A DNA stretch of 13,351 nucleotides from the NCBI GenBank assembly GCA_030620035.1, contig JAUXAE010000021.1, positions 1 to 13,351 on the forward strand. Direction: 5' to 3'. The notes under the pieces were generated by a model. It saw nothing but the letters and a program-made list of their open reading frames with translations, was not told the origin of the DNA and did not search any database. Positions 13,289 to 13,351 of this stretch are shown in pieces. Position 1 is the first letter of the stretch, and the number at the start of each line of letters is the position of its first letter. The stretch is from Dehalococcoidales bacterium (GTDB lineage: Bacteria > Chloroflexota > Dehalococcoidia > Dehalococcoidales > JAUXAE01). A program made the translations under genes and the position numbers.

Positions 13289-13310
13289 AGGGGCGTTAGC
13301 CCCTCTTTTT
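13286..13310 (+). terminator. Intrinsic terminator at the end of the pilin region
   Basis: A 9-bp stem (13286-13294, AAGAGGGGC, with 13299-13307) closes a GTTA loop and runs into TTTTT (13306-13310). It would stop plus-strand transcripts coming from the pilin promoter. The GAGGGGC-loop-GCCCCTC form is also typical of dispersed hairpin repeats. Confidence 0.75.
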
Positions 13311-13351
13311 AATATTCTCCCCCCTTTGAAGAAGCAGGTTCTAACGGGGTG

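Larger units (their letters stand above)
12994..13351. other. Gene-poor tail with nested RNA-like hairpins and repeats
   Basis: I see no convincing protein gene here; the longest plus-strand candidate (13134-13253, 39 codons) lacks an SD and sits over the hairpins. On the plus strand the first 175 nt carry hairpins at 13025-13039 (GCTCTG-GCA-CAGAGC), 13048-13065 (UUGGG/CCCAG) and 13071-13086 (TCGCCC-AAAA-GGGCGA). A 6-bp stem (13087-13092 with 13163-13168) encloses a 20-bp hairpin. A tandem repeat and a terminator follow. Confidence 0.7.

Overview
The window reads as a bacterial chromosome segment, most likely from the Chloroflexota, class Dehalococcoidia. This is inferred from the recalled style of the proteins: a short MiaB beginning MPNYYIWTIGCQMN, an archaeal-looking ArnR1-type winged helix, a bacterial GH3 protein, and GC-moderate DNA with dispersed CCCTCTCC/GGAGAGGG palindromes. 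No marker gene settles it. There is no integrase, transposase, CRISPR array or phage gene. The left half is mostly housekeeping and the right half more accessory.

Layout. (1) 1-75: 3' part of a tRNA-Ser(GCU). (2) 165-1695, plus strand: miaB and yajC. (3) 1696-1863: a gap with two strong palindromes and a probable nadB promoter. (4) 1864-4292, plus: nadB and nadC (NAD de novo synthesis; nadA is not in the window). (5) 4289-6820, minus: a large membrane sensor with GAF, GGDEF and HD-GYP domains (c-di-GMP turnover). Its stop codon shares a CTAG with the nadC stop. It has a near-consensus promoter at 6881-6909. (6) 7010-9240, minus: an ICMT/PEMT-like membrane methyltransferase followed by a diverged GH3/ANL adenylating-type enzyme, closed by a perfect 13-bp hairpin. 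(7) 9388-10106, minus: a winged-helix regulator followed by a small ribbon-helix-helix/coiled-coil protein. The pair starts at a large palindrome and ends at a clear intrinsic terminator. (8) 10220-10984, minus: prepilin peptidase. (9) 11107-12480, plus: a wHTH-like, multi-Zn-ribbon protein with an exact-period tandem duplication of a nuclease-like domain. (10) 12631-12993, plus: a type IV pilin with a fine promoter and Shine-Dalgarno (SD) site. (11) 12994-13351: a gene-poor tail with nested RNA hairpins, a 2x20-bp tandem repeat and a terminator.

Working together: the prepilin peptidase would process the pilin, and c-di-GMP made or degraded by the GGDEF/HD-GYP protein commonly controls surface structures such as pili, though no direct link is shown here. 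The least explained items are the zinc-ribbon tandem-domain protein between the pilus genes, the GH3-methyltransferase operon with its palindromic operator, the wHTH/RHH regulator pair, and the structured RNA-like stretch after the pilin. Several longest-possible ORFs begin at a TTG that is really the TTG of a TTGACT -35-like box. I moved those starts inward.
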